A stretch of DNA of 64,000 nt from Candidatus Roseilinea sp. (GTDB lineage Bacteria; Chloroflexota; Anaerolineae; J036; Brachytrichaceae). This document shows positions 49,670-58,422 of the stretch, in pieces; position 1 is the first letter of the stretch, and every line of letters starts with the position of its first letter. The stretch is taken from the NCBI GenBank assembly GCA_025055235.1, contig JANWYN010000005.1, positions 1 through 64,000 on the forward strand, given 5' to 3'. The notes beneath the pieces were generated by a model. It worked only from the letters and a program-made list of their open reading frames with translations. It was not told where the DNA came from and searched no databases. Both the position numbers and the translations under genes were made by a program.

Positions 49670-50821
49670 GTGTTGAATCATACTCCCCTTGTAACGACGC
49701 CCAATGTCGAGCATTCTCGCAATCCAAAGACGGCTGCTCCGACCGCCATCGTCATGTTGAACCTGGGCGGCCCACGCAGTGTGGATGAGGTCGGCTCCTA
49801 TCTCGAGCGCATGTTCCTCGACTGCGAGCTGATTCCGCTGCCGTTCCAGGAACGGCTGGGCCGATTCATCGCCCGCCGCCGGACGCCCAAGATTCAAGCG
49901 AAGTACGCCCGAATCGGCGGCGGCTCACCCATCTATGAATGGACGAAACGCCAAGGCGAGGCAATGGCGCAACTGCTCGACCAGCTGTCGCCGGAGACCG
50001 CGCCGCACAAGAGCTACATCGCCTTTCGCTACGCCGAGCCGCTTACCGAGGAGGCGCTGATGCAAATGCGCGCGGACGGCGTCCGGCGCGCGGTGGCGTT
50101 CACCCAATATCCGCAGTGGAGCTGCAGCACCACCGGCGCCAGCCTGAACGAGCTGTGGCGCGAGTTGATCCGCCTGAACCTGCGCGACGCCTTCGAGTGG
50201 AGCGTCATTGATCGTTGGCCGGCGCATCAGGCCTTCGTGGAAGCAATGGCGAAGAAGGTGTGCGAGGGCCTCGACCAGTTCGCGCCGGCGGAACGCAGTA
50301 GCGTGCTGTTGCTGTTCAGCGCACACTCGCTCCCGCTCAGCGTGATCGAACGCGGCGACGCCTATCCCCAGGAAGTCGCCGCCACTGTGCAGGCGGTGAT
50401 GGAGCGTCTCAACTTCTCGAACGAATTCCTGCTGGCCTATCAGTCCGACATCAAGCCGTTCAAGTGGCTTGGCCCCAGCACCGAACAGGTCATCCGCAAC
50501 CTAGGCGCGCGCAAGCGCAAGAACGTGATGGTCGTGCCGATCGCTTTCACCAGCGACCACATCGAGACGTTGCACGAGATTGACATCGAATACGCCGAGC
50601 TGGCGCACGAGGCCGGCATTGCCAATTTCAAGCGCGCGCCGGCGCTGAACGACGATCCGCTGTTCGTCCGCGCGCTGGCCGAGATCGTTGCAGAGCACCT
50701 GCGCGTCGGCCGGCTGCACTCTTCGCAATACAAGTTGCGCTGCCCCGGCTGCGAGAACGCCATGTGCCGCTCGCTGCTCAACCCGGCCAAGGCTGCGCTT
50801 CAGGCGCGTGCTGTAGTCTGA
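49670..50821 (+). CDS. hemH: Ferrochelatase with [2Fe-2S] cluster ligands
   Basis: 383 residues from GTG 49670 (GAGGT 9 bases upstream). Core: VMLNLGGPRSVDEVGSYLERMF, FTQYPQWSCSTTGASLNEL, the catalytic His in LFSAHSLPLSVIERGD, and the metal-path Glu in SDHIETLHEIDIEY. The C-terminal CPGCENAMC gives three Cys spaced C-x2-C-x4-C; with the Cys of WSCSTTG this matches the four [2Fe-2S] ligands of animal-type ferrochelatases. It inserts ferrous iron into protoporphyrin to give protoheme. No other heme gene is adjacent. A family 1 mobile element starts 5 bases after the stop. Confidence 0.93.
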   Translation: MLNHTPLVTTPNVEHSRNPKTAAPTAIVMLNLGGPRSVDEVGSYLERMFLDCELIPLPFQERLGRFIARRRTPKIQAKYARIGGGSPIYEWTKRQGEAMAQLLDQLSPETAPHKSYIAFRYAEPLTEEALMQMRADGVRRAVAFTQYPQWSCSTTGASLNELWRELIRLNLRDAFEWSVIDRWPAHQAFVEAMAKKVCEGLDQFAPAERSSVLLLFSAHSLPLSVIERGDAYPQEVAATVQAVMERLNFSNEFLLAYQSDIKPFKWLGPSTEQVIRNLGARKRKNVMVVPIAFTSDHIETLHEIDIEYAELAHEAGIANFKRAPALNDDPLFVRALAEIVAEHLRVGRLHSSQYKLRCPGCENAMCRSLLNPAKAALQARAVV

Positions 50822-50825
50822 TGTA

Positions 50826-50976
50826 AGGTGCATTCGCCGGCGGACAAATGTGCAGGTTGGGTAGGGCGTGCTCCGAATGGCCCGAATGGGCTACCGCAGC
50901 GTCACAGGCGCGGAACGGTGTCCGCGCCCTACTGCACGATGTTTTGCCTTCATTCGCCTCGATACGCGAATGCACC
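50826..50976. mobile_element. MITE-like element family 1, copy B (150 bp) with 9-bp target duplication
   Basis: Terminal inverted repeats GGTGCATTCGCCGG (50827-50840) and ACGCGAATGCACC (50964-50976). The identical 9-mer TCTGATGTA flanks it at 50817-50825 and 50977-50985, the first copy including the stop region of hemH. The interior TAGGGCGTGCTCCGAATGGC, CCGAATGGGCTACCGCAGCG and TCCGCGCCCTACTGCACGAT runs match copies A and D. No coding capacity. Confidence 0.85.
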
Positions 50977-51002
50977 TCTGATGTAGGCGCAGGTTTCATG
51001 CC

Positions 51003-51153
51003 GGGTGTATTTCCCGCTGGAGGCAAAATGCCCGGCAACTGAAGTCGCGGGCAATTTGGCGGCAAAGCCGGCCCACGGCCGGCTTTGCCATGCGTTGCGC
51101 GCGGATTCATCCGCTGCGCAAATCCGCGCAATGGCCCGTTAGAAAATGCACCC
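51003..51153. mobile_element. MITE-like element family 2, copy 2 (151 bp)
   Basis: Ends GGGTGTATTTCCCGC and GAAAATGCACCC. Flanks TTCATGCC (50995-51002) and TTCATACC (51154-51161) differ at one base, a likely 8-bp target duplication. The interior is the inverse of the element at 26004. The rest of the 495-base gap to 51317 includes a lone GGCGAATGCACCC at 51255-51267, an orphan end, and otherwise nothing definite. Confidence 0.78.
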
Positions 51154-51316
51154 TTCATACCTGCGCTACGGATACAGTTGTCTATAGGGGCAGGCCGATG
51201 TGCCCGCCCGTAACTGTTTGAGCATGATGTGGGCAACCTTGCGTGGTCGCCTACTGGCGAATGCACCCTGCGGTTAGAATGCGGCGCTGAGCGCCTCATG
51301 CGCTCGCGTCGCATCC

Positions 51317-53326
51317 ATGCTCGCGCGCCTGCGTTCCATTCCGCTTCGGTCACACTGGCTCTTCCTCGGCACGATCCTCCTCCTGGCGGCCGTCTTGCGC
51401 TTCTATAAGATCGGCGCGCAGTCGCTGTGGTATGACGAGGGCAACAGCGCGCGCATCGCCGAACGGTCGCTCGCGTTGATTGTCGAGGGCGCCGCAGGCG
51501 ATATCCACCCGCCGCTCTACTACATCGCGTTGAAGTACTGGCGCGCTGCCTTCGGCGAGAGTGAAGCAACCCTGCGCGCGTTCTCGGCGACCTGCGGCGT
51601 GCTCACCGTGCTGTGCGCCTACCTGATCGGGCGCGATGCGTTCGGGCGGCGCGTCGGGCTGATTGCCGCGTTTCTGCTGGCCGTGATGCCCTTCGCGATT
51701 TACTACGCCCAGGAAGCGCGCATGTATGCGCTGCTGGCGCTCTGCGCCGCTGCCAGCACGTGGGCGGTGATGAGGATGGGAAGATTGGGGATTGGGGATT
51801 GGAGATCAGAGAATAGAGATTGGAGATTGCCAATCTCTAATCTCCAATCTCTAATCATCATCCTGCTCTACATCGCCGCTACTACCGCCGGCCTGTGGAC
51901 GCACTACGCGTATCCATTCGTGATGATCGCGCAAGGCGTCGCCTACCTCGCACTCACGCTACTCAACTCACCCTCCACGATTCACGATTCACGATCCGCA
52001 CACGAACGGCGTAACGCGCTCATCCTCTACACCCTGGCAAACGTCGTCGCCATCACGCTGTTCCTGCCGTGGCTGCCGGTGGCGATCCGCCAGGTGCAGG
52101 GCTGGGGTGTGGATCGGCCGGCCTATGCGCTCGGCCCGGCGCTGCTCGACGCCTACCGCACGCTGATCGTCGGCCGCACGCTGCCGCCGGACCAGGCGAC
52201 TTTGCCGGTCGGATTGTTCACAGCGTTCGTCGCCCTGGGCGCGGCGCTCGGCAAGCGGGAGACGCTGGCGAACCGGCTGGCGATGCTCGCGCTGGCCGGC
52301 CTGCCGCTGGCGCTGCTGTTCGCCTTCGGCCTGTACCGCGAGGCCTATCTCAAGTTCTTGCTGGTGTGCGTGCTGCCGTTGTGTGTGTTGGCGGCACGTG
52401 GCGTCGTGGAGATTGGAGATTGGAGATTGGGGATTGCCAATCCCCAATCTCCAATCTCCAATCTCTCAATCTCTAATCTCCTCAGCACGGCCATCACCCT
52501 CACCCTTGCCGCGACGCTCATCCCCTCGCTGCGCAACCTCTACGACGATCCGGCCTACGCCCGCGACGACTACCGCGGCATCCAGCGGATGATCGCCGCA
52601 GACGCGCGCTCCGACGACGCTGTGCTCTTCCTCGCGCCGAATCAGTGGGAGGTGTTCACCTACTACCAGCGCGACGACCGCAACCTCTTTCCGCTGACCT
52701 ACCGGCCGGCGTCGTATGAGGCCGTCGCCGCAGAGATGCAGGCCATCGCGTCGGCACACCGTCGCATCTTCGCGCTCTACTTCGCCGAGCGCGACGCCGA
52801 CCCGGAAGGTTGGTACGAGTTGTGGATGAGCGGCAACCTCTACAAGGTGCACGAGCGCTGGGTCGGCAACATTCGCTTGGCGATCTACGACAGCGGCACA
52901 GACCGAGACGCCTGGCCGGTCGCTGCCGGCGCGACGTTCGGCGACGCCATCGCGCTGGTCGAGGCGCGCGGGAGATTGGGCAAAGCGCGCCGGGGCGACA
53001 CCGTGCCGGTCGAACTGACGTGGCAGGCGACGGCGAAGCTCGATCGGCGCTACAAGGTGTTCATCCACATCGGCCTGCCGGACGGTGCGCCGGTCGCCCA
53101 GCACGACAGCGAGCCGGTCGCCGGCTACAGGCCGACGGACGGCTGGGCACCCGGCGAGCGCATCGTGGATCGGCGCGGAGCGTGGATCGGGCCGGACGTA
53201 TCACCCGGTGTGTATGGCGTGTTCGTCGGCCTCTACGAGCCAGACACCGGCGCGCGCCTGCCGGTCACCCAGAATGGCGCATACTTGGGCGACCGGCTGA
53301 AGATCGGCGAGATTACAATCCGCTGA
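51317..53326 (+). CDS. Membrane glycosyltransferase of the GT39/ArnT-like superfamily
   Basis: 669 residues. After a first membrane helix comes the periplasmic acidic motif LWYDEGNSARIAERS and DIHPPLYYIALKYW, typical of dolichyl/polyprenyl-phosphate mannosyl-type transferases (PMT_2-like). Many membrane helices follow (LLAVMPFAIYYAQEARMYALLAL, YTLANVVAITLFLPWLPVAI). The C-terminal ~250 residues form a soluble beta-rich domain. Three in-frame insertions at about residues 153-179, 220-229 and 364-390 come from 7-base word arrays. It would transfer a sugar from a lipid carrier to an external acceptor. The stop is 2 bases before the apgM ATG. Confidence 0.85.
   Translation: MLARLRSIPLRSHWLFLGTILLLAAVLRFYKIGAQSLWYDEGNSARIAERSLALIVEGAAGDIHPPLYYIALKYWRAAFGESEATLRAFSATCGVLTVLCAYLIGRDAFGRRVGLIAAFLLAVMPFAIYYAQEARMYALLALCAAASTWAVMRMGRLGIGDWRSENRDWRLPISNLQSLIIILLYIAATTAGLWTHYAYPFVMIAQGVAYLALTLLNSPSTIHDSRSAHERRNALILYTLANVVAITLFLPWLPVAIRQVQGWGVDRPAYALGPALLDAYRTLIVGRTLPPDQATLPVGLFTAFVALGAALGKRETLANRLAMLALAGLPLALLFAFGLYREAYLKFLLVCVLPLCVLAARGVVEIGDWRLGIANPQSPISNLSISNLLSTAITLTLAATLIPSLRNLYDDPAYARDDYRGIQRMIAADARSDDAVLFLAPNQWEVFTYYQRDDRNLFPLTYRPASYEAVAAEMQAIASAHRRIFALYFAERDADPEGWYELWMSGNLYKVHERWVGNIRLAIYDSGTDRDAWPVAAGATFGDAIALVEARGRLGKARRGDTVPVELTWQATAKLDRRYKVFIHIGLPDGAPVAQHDSEPVAGYRPTDGWAPGERIVDRRGAWIGPDVSPGVYGVFVGLYEPDTGARLPVTQNGAYLGDRLKIGEITIR
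51777..51853. repeat. Inverted GGAGATT arrays inside the GT39-like gene (first)
   Basis: GGGGATTGGAGAT and AGAGATTGGAGATT units (51784-51827), then CCAATCTCTAATCTCCAATC (51828 on) form a near-perfect inverted pair with almost no loop. It encodes GIGDWRSENRDWRLPISNLQ in frame. Confidence 0.92.
51976..52003. repeat. ACGATTC heptamers inside the GT39-like gene (second)
   Basis: Three units of CACGATT in frame, encoding TIHDSRS. Confidence 0.75.
52409..52487. repeat. Inverted GGAGATT arrays inside the GT39-like gene (third)
   Basis: Four units of GGAGATT/GGGGATT followed immediately by AATCCCC/AATCTCC units give an inverted pair around GCC. It encodes EIGDWRLGIANPQSPISNLS in frame. Confidence 0.92.
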
Positions 53327-53328
53327 GC

Positions 53329-54549
53329 ATGGCTGACTTTGAACTCCTCAAGGCGCTCGTTCAACCGGCGCAGACCAAAATCGTGTTACTCGTAATGGAC
53401 GGGCTGGGCGGCCTGCCCCGGCCTGAAGATGACAAGACCGAACTCGAGGCGGCGCATACGCCCAACCTCGACCGGCTGGCGCGCGAAGGCTGCCTGGGCC
53501 AGCACTACCCGGTCGCGATCGGCGTGACCAGCGGCAGCGGGCCGGGGCACCTGGGCTTGTTCGGCTACGATCCGCTGCGCTACGAAATCGGGCGCGGCGT
53601 GCTGGAGGCCGTCGGCATCGGCTTCGGCGTCACCTGCCGGGACGTGTGCGCGCGCGGCAACTTCTGCACGCTCGACGCGCAAGGCAACATCACCGACCGG
53701 CGCGCCGGCCGCATTCCCACCGAGGTGTGCGCGCGGCTGGTCAAGAAAATCAACGACGCGCAGATCACCGTCGGCGACGGCGTCGAAGTCTTCATCGAGC
53801 CGGTGCAGGACTATCGCTTCGTGGTCGTGATGCGCGGCGACGGGCTAGCGGGCAACATCGAAGACACCGACCCGCAGCGCACCGGCGCGCCCCCTTTGCC
53901 GGCCGTGGCCCGCGATGCGCAATCGCAACGCACCGCCGACCTGTTCAACCGCTGGATCGCGCAGGCAACCGCCGTCATCCGCGACGAGCATCCGGCCAAC
54001 GGATTGACGCTGCGCGGCTTCGCCAAGGAGCCCGGCCTGCCGAAGTACAAGGACGTATATGGCCTGAAGGCCGGTGCGATCGCCATCTATCCCATGTATC
54101 GCGGCGTGGCGGCGCTGGTGGGCATGGATCGCATCGCGCACGATGCGCACAACGTGCGCGAGGAGTTCGAAGCCGCCGCGCGCGTTTGGAACGACTACGA
54201 CTTCTTGTTCATCCACGTCAAATACACCGACAGCCGCGGCGAAGACGGCAACTTCGAGGCCAAGAAAGCCGTGATCGAAGAGGTGGACGCGGCGCTGCCG
54301 ATCCTGCTCGACCTCAAGCCCGACGTGCTGATCGTCACCGGCGACCACAGCACGCCGAGCCAGCTGCGCAGCCACTCGTGGCATCCGGTGCCCTTGTTGC
54401 TGTGGGCGCCGGCCACGGCTCGCCGCGACGGCAGCACGCACTTCGGCGAACGCGCCTGCGCGCGCGGCGGGCTGGGCACGTTCTACGCCAAGGACATCAT
54501 GCCGCTGGCGCTGGCGCACGCCGGCCGGCTGCAGAAGTTCGGTGCGTAG
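53329..54549 (+). CDS. apgM: Cofactor-independent phosphoglycerate mutase, ApgM type
   Basis: 406 residues. Alkaline-phosphatase superfamily: IVLLVMDGLGGLP with the first metal Asp, and VTSGSGPGHLGLFGYDP with the nucleophile Ser and surrounding Gly-rich loop. LKAGAIAIYPMYRGVAALVGM, DFLFIHVKYTDSRGEDGNFEAKKAVIEEVD, and the metal ligands VTGDHSTPSQLRSHSWHPVPLL follow. This is the archaeal-type 2,3-bisphosphoglycerate-independent enzyme interconverting 3- and 2-phosphoglycerate. The ATG is 2 bases after the upstream stop. Confidence 0.92.
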   Translation: MADFELLKALVQPAQTKIVLLVMDGLGGLPRPEDDKTELEAAHTPNLDRLAREGCLGQHYPVAIGVTSGSGPGHLGLFGYDPLRYEIGRGVLEAVGIGFGVTCRDVCARGNFCTLDAQGNITDRRAGRIPTEVCARLVKKINDAQITVGDGVEVFIEPVQDYRFVVVMRGDGLAGNIEDTDPQRTGAPPLPAVARDAQSQRTADLFNRWIAQATAVIRDEHPANGLTLRGFAKEPGLPKYKDVYGLKAGAIAIYPMYRGVAALVGMDRIAHDAHNVREEFEAAARVWNDYDFLFIHVKYTDSRGEDGNFEAKKAVIEEVDAALPILLDLKPDVLIVTGDHSTPSQLRSHSWHPVPLLLWAPATARRDGSTHFGERACARGGLGTFYAKDIMPLALAHAGRLQKFGA

Positions 54550-54619
54550 TCCCGGTGTTGAGGTTCAGGCCGCTCTAAGCGATCTGCGCCTTTCCCCTCA
54601 TCAGACGCACACAGGCGCA

Positions 54620-54641
54620 TATAATGTAGAACATCTGTCCG
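54620..54641 (+). promoter_or_regulatory. ftsK promoter with operator-like GAACATCTGTCC
   Basis: TATAAT at 54620-54625 puts the start site near 54632. GAACATCTGTCC spans 54629-54640, directly before the ATG at 54642. It matches the yceI operator GGACATCTGTCC at 11 of 12 positions, and also has the GAAC-N4-G.TC shape of Gram-positive-type LexA boxes. No good -35. Confidence 0.45.
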
Positions 54642-57284
54642 ATGAGGTTTTTTGCCGGTAAGTCCAGCGCAAGCAAGGGCAAGCCCCAAAAGGGCGGCGG
54701 GCCCGATCCCGCGCCGCTGCAGTTCGACCTCGACCGGTGGCTCGACATCTGCGGCGTCGCACTGCTGGCCGTCGCTGCGCTCACCCTCTTCGGGCTGCTG
54801 TCCACCCAGCGCAGCCCGATCCTCAGCGGCTGGCTGGAGATCGTGGGCCGCTTGTTCGGATGGGGCGTCTATCTCGCGCCGGCCATCCTGGCAGCGCTCG
54901 GCGTATATCTCCTCGTCCGGCGCTTCGGCGACCGCTTCCCGCGCTTGAGGCCGAAGCGCCTGGGCGGCGCAGTGCTGGCCTACCTCACCGCGCTGGCCAC
55001 CCTCCACGGCCTGACGATGATCGCCGACGAGAAAGCCAGCGGCGCACAAATCGCTGCTGCATCCCAGGGCGGGGGCGAGCTGGGCTGGCTGATCCTCAGC
55101 GTGCTCATCAGCCTCCTGGGCAACATCGGCGCCGGCGTCATGATCGTCATGGCTTGGATCGCTGCGGTGATGCTGATCGCCGATGTATCTCTGCCGCAGC
55201 TCTTCCAGGCCGTGCGGCAGACCTTCACCCCACCGAAGCGCGACCCGGCGGCGACGAACGTCGCGCGCGTTCCCGGCGCGCCCACCGACGACATCATCGA
55301 GCCGGACTATGGCCGCAGCGGTGGGCTGATCATCCGTGGGCTGAGGCCGCGCCGCGCAACGGCCAAGCAGCAGCGCGAAGCGAAAGGGGAAGCGCCCGCT
55401 GCGCCATCACCGTCGGATGCCGAGCTGCCCCCGGCCCGGACGATCAGTGAAGCGCCCGCACACGGCGCCGAGCCTGCTGCGGCGCTGAAGATCAATTCGC
55501 CGGCGTCGCGCGGCCAGATCAACCGCGTGCCGCCGCCGCGCATCATCGGCGCGCCCGACGCACCGGCTGCTCGAAGTGCAGCGAGCAAAGCCGAGCCGGC
55601 CCGCCAGTCACCGCCGGTCTCGCAGCCTGCAGCGGCATCTGCAGTAACGGTCTCCTCGATCTACCCCGTCCGGCGCAACTGGGTGCTGCCTAAGATCGAG
55701 GACGTGCTCGAGCCGGGGAGCGATGCCGCGATGAAGGAAGCGGAAATTCGGCAACGCGCGGCGCTGATCGAGGACACGCTGCGCGCGTTCGGTGTGCCGG
55801 CCCGCGTGGTCGAGGTGAACCGTGGTCCGACCATCACCCAGTTCGGCGTCGAGCCGGGCTTCAACGAGATGAAGGGCGGCAAACAGGTGAAGGTCAAAGT
55901 CAGCCGCATCGCGGCGCTGGCCGACGACCTGGCGCTGGCGCTGGCAGCGCCACGCATCCGCATCGAAGCGCCGATCCCCGGCCGCGCGCTGGTCGGCATC
56001 GAAGTGCCGAACGGCGAGACGTCGCTGGTCGCCTTGCGCGACGTGATGGAGAGCGAGGAGTTCGAGGCGCTGCGCCGCAAGACGCGCCTGCCGCTCGCGC
56101 TCGGACAGGACGTGAGCGGCCGGCCGGTGGTGGCCGATCTGACCAGCATGCCGCACCTGCTGATCGCCGGCACGACCGGCTCCGGCAAGAGCGTGTGCGT
56201 GAACGCCATCATCGTCGCCCTGCTGTGCTCCAACACGCCGGAGGACCTGCGCTTCCTGATGATTGACCCGAAGCGCGTGGAGCTGACCGGCTATAACGGC
56301 GTGCCACATCTGATCGCGCCGGTGGTCGTGGACCTGGAGAAAACGACGGCGGTGCTGCAGTGGGTGACACGCGAGATGGACCGGCGCTATCGCCTGTTCG
56401 CCAAGCACGGCGCGCGCAACATCGTGGAGTTCAACGCGAAAGTGGCAGCCTACTCCCCACTCCCCACTTCCGCACCGGATCAGTCCAGAGTGGGAAGTCA
56501 GGAGTCGCCCGACGACGATCTCCACAAGCTGCCCTATATCGTCGTCGTGATTGACGAGCTGGCCGACCTGATGATGATGGCGCCGGATGAGACCGAGAAG
56601 ATCATCTGCCGGCTGGCGCAGATGGCGCGTGCCACCGGCATCCACCTCATCCTGGCGACGCAACGTCCCAGCGTGGACGTGGTCACCGGCCTAATCAAGG
56701 CTAACTTCCCGGCGCGCATCGCGTTCACCGTAGCGACCAGTGTGGACTCGCGCGTCATCCTCGATGGCCCGGGTGCGGAGAAGCTGCTGGGCCGCGGCGA
56801 CATGCTGGTGGTCACGCCGGAGCAGTCCATGCCCATGCGCGCGCAGGGTTGCTTCCTCAGCCCGGCGGAGATCGAACGCGTGGTGCGTCACTGGCGCGCG
56901 CAACTGGGCGACCCGGCAACGGTGCGTGCCTCAAATGTGCTCGAACAGGCGATTGCCGATCCGCCGGCGGAGGCCGCACCCGCTGCTGACCTCTTCAGCG
57001 CGCCGCCGCCCACCTGGGAGGAGGCGCGGGCGCTGAGCGAAGCAGCGCGCGAAGTGAACGCCGGCAGCAAAGACGACAAGCTGTTCAACGAAGCCGTGGC
57101 CACCGTGCGATTGCAGGGCAAGGCTTCGATCTCACTGCTGCAGCGGCGGCTGCGCATCGGCTACACGCGCGCGGCGCGGCTGATCGAGGAGATGGAAGAG
57201 CGCGGCATCGTCGGCCCGGCGATCCCCGGCCAGCAATATCGCGAGGTGTTGAACTCGCCGCTGAGCGGAACGGACGAGCCGTAG
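54642..57284 (+). CDS. ftsK: DNA translocase FtsK/SpoIIIE
   Basis: 880 residues. The N-terminus has four membrane helices (ICGVALLAVAALTLFGLL, GWGVYLAPAILAALGVYLL and others to ~190), then a ~170-residue disordered Pro/Ala-rich linker. The motor domain follows: VNRGPTITQFGVEPG, Walker A AGTTGSGKSVCVNAII, Walker B YIVVVIDELADLMMM, and LATQRPSVDVVTGLIKANFPARIAF. The C-terminal gamma winged helix (VATVRLQGKASISLLQRRLRIGYTRAARLIEEME) reads chromosome polarity sequences. In-frame word-array insertion at residues ~603-622 lies just before Walker B. It pumps DNA during division. A TATAAT box lies 16 bases upstream. Confidence 0.94.
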   Translation: MRFFAGKSSASKGKPQKGGGPDPAPLQFDLDRWLDICGVALLAVAALTLFGLLSTQRSPILSGWLEIVGRLFGWGVYLAPAILAALGVYLLVRRFGDRFPRLRPKRLGGAVLAYLTALATLHGLTMIADEKASGAQIAAASQGGGELGWLILSVLISLLGNIGAGVMIVMAWIAAVMLIADVSLPQLFQAVRQTFTPPKRDPAATNVARVPGAPTDDIIEPDYGRSGGLIIRGLRPRRATAKQQREAKGEAPAAPSPSDAELPPARTISEAPAHGAEPAAALKINSPASRGQINRVPPPRIIGAPDAPAARSAASKAEPARQSPPVSQPAAASAVTVSSIYPVRRNWVLPKIEDVLEPGSDAAMKEAEIRQRAALIEDTLRAFGVPARVVEVNRGPTITQFGVEPGFNEMKGGKQVKVKVSRIAALADDLALALAAPRIRIEAPIPGRALVGIEVPNGETSLVALRDVMESEEFEALRRKTRLPLALGQDVSGRPVVADLTSMPHLLIAGTTGSGKSVCVNAIIVALLCSNTPEDLRFLMIDPKRVELTGYNGVPHLIAPVVVDLEKTTAVLQWVTREMDRRYRLFAKHGARNIVEFNAKVAAYSPLPTSAPDQSRVGSQESPDDDLHKLPYIVVVIDELADLMMMAPDETEKIICRLAQMARATGIHLILATQRPSVDVVTGLIKANFPARIAFTVATSVDSRVILDGPGAEKLLGRGDMLVVTPEQSMPMRAQGCFLSPAEIERVVRHWRAQLGDPATVRASNVLEQAIADPPAEAAPAADLFSAPPPTWEEARALSEAAREVNAGSKDDKLFNEAVATVRLQGKASISLLQRRLRIGYTRAARLIEEMEERGIVGPAIPGQQYREVLNSPLSGTDEP
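56450..56508. repeat. Inverted ACTCCCC heptamers inside ftsK
   Basis: ACTCCCCACTCCCCACTTCC (56453-56472) and the inverse GAGTGGGAAGTCAGGAGTC (~56489-56507) flank a 16-base loop. It encodes YSPLPTSAPDQSRVGSQESP in frame between two motor-domain elements. Confidence 0.9.
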
Positions 57285-57324
57285 TCCGGGACGGCTTTTA
57301 AACTTCGTACTTACAATTGCATTC

Positions 57325-57981
57325 ATGCTGGACATCGAACTGCACTGCCACACGCGCTACTCGCCGGATAGCCTGGTGAAGCTGCCCGACCTGATCGAAC
57401 ATGCTCGCAAGGTCGGCATTCACCGTCTTGCCATCACCGACCACAGCGAGATCGAAGGCGCGTTGTTGGCCCAGCAGATGGCGCCCGACTTGATCATCGT
57501 GGGCGAAGAAGCGATGACCAAGCAAGGGGAACTGCTATGCCTCTTCATTAACGAGCTGATTCCCGACGGCTTGACGCTGAAGGAGGCGATTGACCGGGTG
57601 CACGCCCAGGGCGGCATCTGCGGCCCGTCACACCCGCTCGATCCACGCCGCTTCGGCATAGGCATGGAGAACTTGTTGGAATACGCCTCGGAGTTCGACT
57701 TCATCGAGACGTTCAACGCCCGCACGCGTGAGACCAGCAAGAACGACGAGGCAGATTACATCGCGCAGCGGCTGGATCTGCCCCGCGTATGCACCAGCGA
57801 CGCCCACACGCTACAAGAGGTCGGCATTAGCCGCATGCGCATCCGTGAATACACCACGCCACAGGACTTCGTCGCGGCCTTGCGCGACGCCGAGTTGCTC
57901 CCCAACTACAGCTCGCTGATGGTCAACGTCAGCTCGCGCCTGGCCTCGATCGCGCATGGATTGGGGTTCGACAAGCGGTAA
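57325..57981 (+). CDS. PHP-domain metal-dependent phosphoesterase
   Basis: 218 residues. PHP motifs: ELHCHTRYSPDS (motif 1), AITDHSEIEGA (motif 2), IIVGEEAMTKQGELL (motif 3, Glu), GPSHPLDPRRFG, and VCTSDAHTLQEVG (motif 4). It is the short PHP-C type often annotated as phosphotransferase. A trinuclear metal site hydrolyses a phosphoester; the substrate is unknown. TACAAT ends 7 bases before the ATG, so the transcript is probably leaderless. Confidence 0.88.
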   Translation: MLDIELHCHTRYSPDSLVKLPDLIEHARKVGIHRLAITDHSEIEGALLAQQMAPDLIIVGEEAMTKQGELLCLFINELIPDGLTLKEAIDRVHAQGGICGPSHPLDPRRFGIGMENLLEYASEFDFIETFNARTRETSKNDEADYIAQRLDLPRVCTSDAHTLQEVGISRMRIREYTTPQDFVAALRDAELLPNYSSLMVNVSSRLASIAHGLGFDKR

Positions 57982-57984
57982 AGC

Positions 57985-58422
57985 ATGGCTGGCCAATCAG
58001 GTAACATGCATGGCATGCAAGTGTCTATCCCAGCACCGGCGCGCGAGCCGCGCAGTTCATCCTTCCAGGTTCGGCTGGCCTGGTTGGAGGACTGCCCCTC
58101 GATCACAGTAAACACCGACGCCACAACTGTGCGACGCCGCGTCTCGGCATGGTTGTTCGATCACGTTGCCACCATGCTGATGGGCGACGCGCCACAGCTA
58201 ACTTTGGAGCGCGAAGGCGGAAGGGTTCGCGCATTGTGGCGCGTGCCGGTCGTGCTGACGTCGAGACATGGCATCCTCGGCAATGTAGGCGAAGTCGTGG
58301 TTGATGCAAATACAGGCGAGCCGGCCGTGTCAGACGCTTTGGCGAATGCTTTGATTGCTCAGGCTCAGTCATTACTCGCCGCCAATGCCTCTTCTGTCGG
58401 TTCCTCACCGCCTTCAACTTGA
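57985..58422 (+). CDS. Hypothetical protein, gene partner of the C39-like peptidase
   Basis: 145 residues (a second ATG at 58015 gives 135). The sequence is LAWLEDCPSITVNTDATTVRRRVSAWLFDHVATML, then RVRALWRVPVVLTSRHGILGNVGEVVVDANTGEP. The ending VGEVVVDANTGEP resembles a PepSY-like beta strand, but I do not assign a family. No signal peptide. Its last 38 bases overlap the start of the C39-like gene in another frame, which suggests an operon of two coupled genes. Confidence 0.6.
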   Translation: MAGQSGNMHGMQVSIPAPAREPRSSSFQVRLAWLEDCPSITVNTDATTVRRRVSAWLFDHVATMLMGDAPQLTLEREGGRVRALWRVPVVLTSRHGILGNVGEVVVDANTGEPAVSDALANALIAQAQSLLAANASSVGSSPPST

